NCBI GenBank assembly: GCA_039714535.1
Contig: JBDLJC010000014.1
Coordinates: forward strand, 1-64,000
Direction of reading: 5' to 3'
Source: JAGXFP01 sp039714535
GTDB lineage: Bacteria; Desulfobacterota; Desulfobulbia; Desulfobulbales; JAGXFP01
Length of the DNA: 64,000 bases
Shown: positions 62,061-64,000 of the stretch, in pieces
Position numbering within the stretch: the first letter of the stretch is position 1
How the letters are laid out: every line of letters starts with the position of its first letter
Translations under genes and position numbers: made by a program
The notes under the pieces: model-generated
The model's database searches: none
What the model saw: the letters and a program-made list of their open reading frames with translations, nothing else
Told to the model about the DNA's origin: nothing

Positions 62061-64000
62061 ATGCGGAAACCTATGCCCTCTACCCTATTCATATTGATGA
62101 GATTCGTGCCGATGAAGCGCTGGATCGCCATCTTGTGTTTATGTGTCGTCACGACGGCAGGGGCAGAGGTTTCTCCGGCCATGGAATCAGCGGTAAGGGA
62201 AGCCGATGCGGGTGGAGAGACGGTTGAGATGCACCTGCCGACGGACCAAGTCCTTACTCCCTGGATCCATGACCCGGCCATATTTGAGGTGGAAGAAGGC
62301 GATCGCATGGAGATGCGGGAGGTCGTCGAACAGGATGTTAAAACATTCAAGCTCGATAACCTAGTGCCACCCATCCGTTTCGCCCAGGGAAAAGCGGAAA
62401 TTCCCGAGGATTACCTTGAACTCCTGCGGGACGTGCTTGAAAAGATGCGCGGCCGCGCCAATGTACGACTCCATTTTATCGGCCATGCCGATTCCCTGAA
62501 ACTAAGCGGGGCGCTGAAAGAGCAGTACGGCGACAACGTCGGCTTATCGCGCGAACGGGCGGGTATCACTGCTGAATATTGTCAGCGCGCCCTGGATCTT
62601 CCCCCCGAAGCCATCTCCTATGAGGGGCTTGGCGACAGCCAGCCGCTTGCCGACAATGGAACCGCGAAGGGACGGCAACTCAACCGGCGCGTGGAAGTAC
62701 AGGTCTGGTATGACGAAATTACCGAAAAGCTGGTCGAAAAGGAAGTTCTCATTCCCCACGAGGTAAATCGCATCAAGGTCTGCCGTACCGAGACCGTCTG
62801 TAAAATGCGATACAAAGAAGGACACTCCCATCGGGCCCGGGTGAAGAACCTGATCCCCCCCCTTCATTACGAGCAAGGGGTGTCGGATGTGCCGGAAGAA
62901 TTTCTCCAACAGATCAGGCAGGCGTTGAAAAATCTCCGCAGCAAACAGAACGTTGTCATTAAGTTTACCGCCCATACCGACAATCTCCCTTTGCAAGGAC
63001 GGGACAAGCGCATTTACGGCAACCACCTGGGACTCTCTAAAGCAAATGCCCGCCGCCTTGCCCTCGCCGTCCAGGATGCTCTGGGGCTCCCCAATGGTGG
63101 TGTTGAGAGCGAGGGCAAGGGCGCGAAGCGACCGGTCACGGCCAACGACACCCAACAGGGACGGGCACTGAATCGGCGCGTCGAAGTGGATTTCTGGTAC
63201 GATGACCCGCTGAAGGAGCTACCCGATGAGCCCCAGCTATGCCCGGAAGCGGCCGGGGCCGAAACCGTCACCCGTGTTTACGACGCCCTATCGGGCAGCA
63301 TTGACCCGATCCAGTTCGATAGAGGCAAACCGGTTGTACCTGCTGGCTACACCGAACATCTGCGCCTCGTCATGGATGAAATCAACGACAAGGTTAATGT
63401 CCGCCTGCGCTTTGTCGGTTACACCAGCAACCAGCGTCTTAGTCGGCGTACTGCCGGGGTTTATGGAGACGACATCGGCTGGTCCATGGCGCGCGCCCGT
63501 CGGGCCATGGAAGCAGTCAGCGAGATGATGGCATTGACGGACGAACAAACAGAATTCGATGGCCGCGGCTTTGTTCTGTCCGACGATGTGATAAATGCCG
63601 GCTTTGTCGAAGCCGACACCTCCCATGTCCAGGTCCAGGTTGTCTACGATGAGCTTATCGCCCTTGATCAGTACGAAGGGGTTGAGATCACCCGGATTAA
63701 CCGCGAGGTGCTTCCGTCGAATCCCTTTGCCCTAAATCTGATGCGCATCACGGTGGACGGCAAGCCCCTCTCTGACCCAAATAAATGCAGCTCGGATGTA
63801 CAGCGCTGCACCGACATGGCCCTCGAAAACGCCCAAATCCAGTTCAAGCACGACAGCCTGAAGCTGGAACCACGGCTGAACGTGACTGCCTGGCCGCGCA
63901 GTATCCGCTATCAGGACTTGGAGGACACGGTGTTTGCCGAAAATCTGGTGCGCTTCCGTTTGTACTCCAACTACCGCAGCTTTATTGAACGGGCGGAGGT
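62061..64000 (+). CDS. Protein with three tandem OmpA-like domains (3' end outside window)
   Basis: An open reading frame starts at 62061, four bases after the giant gene stops, and runs off the window with 646 complete codons. The likely start is the ATG at 62112 (MKRWIAILCLCVVTTAGAEV), which gives a typical signal peptide. Numbered from there, three OmpA-like domains follow at about 85-200 (FIGHADSL, LSRERA, NRRVEVQVWYD), 246-365 (FTAHTDNLPLQG, LSKANARRLA, NRRVEVDFWYD) and 396-515 (a more divergent copy, FVGYTSN, SMARARRA). Domain 2 is closest to the peptidoglycan-binding consensus. Two cysteine pairs (CRTETVC and CSSDVQRC) follow the first and third domains. Single OmpA domains are the rule, so a tandem triple is unusual. 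It probably acts with the giant protein in the envelope. Partial at its 3' end. Confidence 0.85.
   Translation, partial: MRKPMPSTLFILMRFVPMKRWIAILCLCVVTTAGAEVSPAMESAVREADAGGETVEMHLPTDQVLTPWIHDPAIFEVEEGDRMEMREVVEQDVKTFKLDNLVPPIRFAQGKAEIPEDYLELLRDVLEKMRGRANVRLHFIGHADSLKLSGALKEQYGDNVGLSRERAGITAEYCQRALDLPPEAISYEGLGDSQPLADNGTAKGRQLNRRVEVQVWYDEITEKLVEKEVLIPHEVNRIKVCRTETVCKMRYKEGHSHRARVKNLIPPLHYEQGVSDVPEEFLQQIRQALKNLRSKQNVVIKFTAHTDNLPLQGRDKRIYGNHLGLSKANARRLALAVQDALGLPNGGVESEGKGAKRPVTANDTQQGRALNRRVEVDFWYDDPLKELPDEPQLCPEAAGAETVTRVYDALSGSIDPIQFDRGKPVVPAGYTEHLRLVMDEINDKVNVRLRFVGYTSNQRLSRRTAGVYGDDIGWSMARARRAMEAVSEMMALTDEQTEFDGRGFVLSDDVINAGFVEADTSHVQVQVVYDELIALDQYEGVEITRINREVLPSNPFALNLMRITVDGKPLSDPNKCSSDVQRCTDMALENAQIQFKHDSLKLEPRLNVTAWPRSIRYQDLEDTVFAENLVRFRLYSNYRSFIERAE

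Overview
The window reads as chromosomal DNA of a Gram-negative anaerobe, most likely a member of the Desulfobacterota (former Deltaproteobacteria, Desulfobulbales-like). This rests on sequence features, not on a marker gene: a membrane-embedded complex I operon without the NADH-input subunits, a radical-SAM heme enzyme resembling AhbD next to hemE and hemH, a paired GGGtGRT protein and NifU-like scaffold, and a large multiheme cytochrome c. No sulfate-reduction genes lie in the window.

Layout. (1) 0.1-13.8 kb, minus strand: the translation/RNA-metabolism superoperon in the order tRNA-Gly - terminator - rimP - nusA - ylxR - infB - rbfA - nrnA - truB - rpsO - pnp - terminator - M16 peptidase - dut - MBL hydrolase. 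A tRNA followed by a terminator ahead of rimP-nusA-infB parallels the metY leader of enterobacteria. (2) 14-25.9 kb, minus strand: nuoABCDHIJK, an extra antiporter-like subunit, an 83-residue membrane protein, a NuoL-like subunit, nuoM and nuoN, read from one good promoter. NuoE, F and G are absent and there are four antiporter-type subunits. (3) 25.9-27.9 kb, minus strand: mpl, a small conserved protein, and tRNA-Ala with its own terminator. (4) 28-33.9 kb, plus strand: the rod-shape operon mreB-mreC-mreD-mrdA-rodA behind a good promoter. (5) 34.2-39.7 kb: an SDR oxidoreductase (minus), an ABC-F ATPase and a five-domain soluble hybrid histidine kinase (both plus). (6) 39.8-47.2 kb, minus strand: the GGGtGRT/NifU-like pair, a hypothetical protein, hemH, an HD-domain protein, hemE, an AhbD-like radical SAM enzyme, and a PIN-PhoH ATPase. 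(7) 47.5-64 kb, plus strand: nadE, translationally coupled to a membrane-anchored cytochrome c with about 12 heme sites, then a 3,570-residue DUF11-repeat surface protein and a protein with three tandem OmpA-like domains that runs off the window.

The first six regions are mostly conserved core functions: translation initiation and RNA decay, proton-pumping respiration, peptidoglycan recycling and elongation, and heme supply. The accessory part is the last 13 kb. The giant protein is built from 18 DUF11-type modules that I can sort by sequence into a near-symmetric order (ABC-ADEF-ADEF-ABC, then three more, a prealbumin-like stretch and one last module). It ends in an OmpA-like, peptidoglycan-binding-type segment. 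Its base composition changes sharply inside the single reading frame, and it sits behind a long, foldable, gene-free leader. With the cytochrome upstream and the triple-OmpA protein downstream, this is the best candidate for an undescribed cell-surface system here. Its function is not shown by the sequence.
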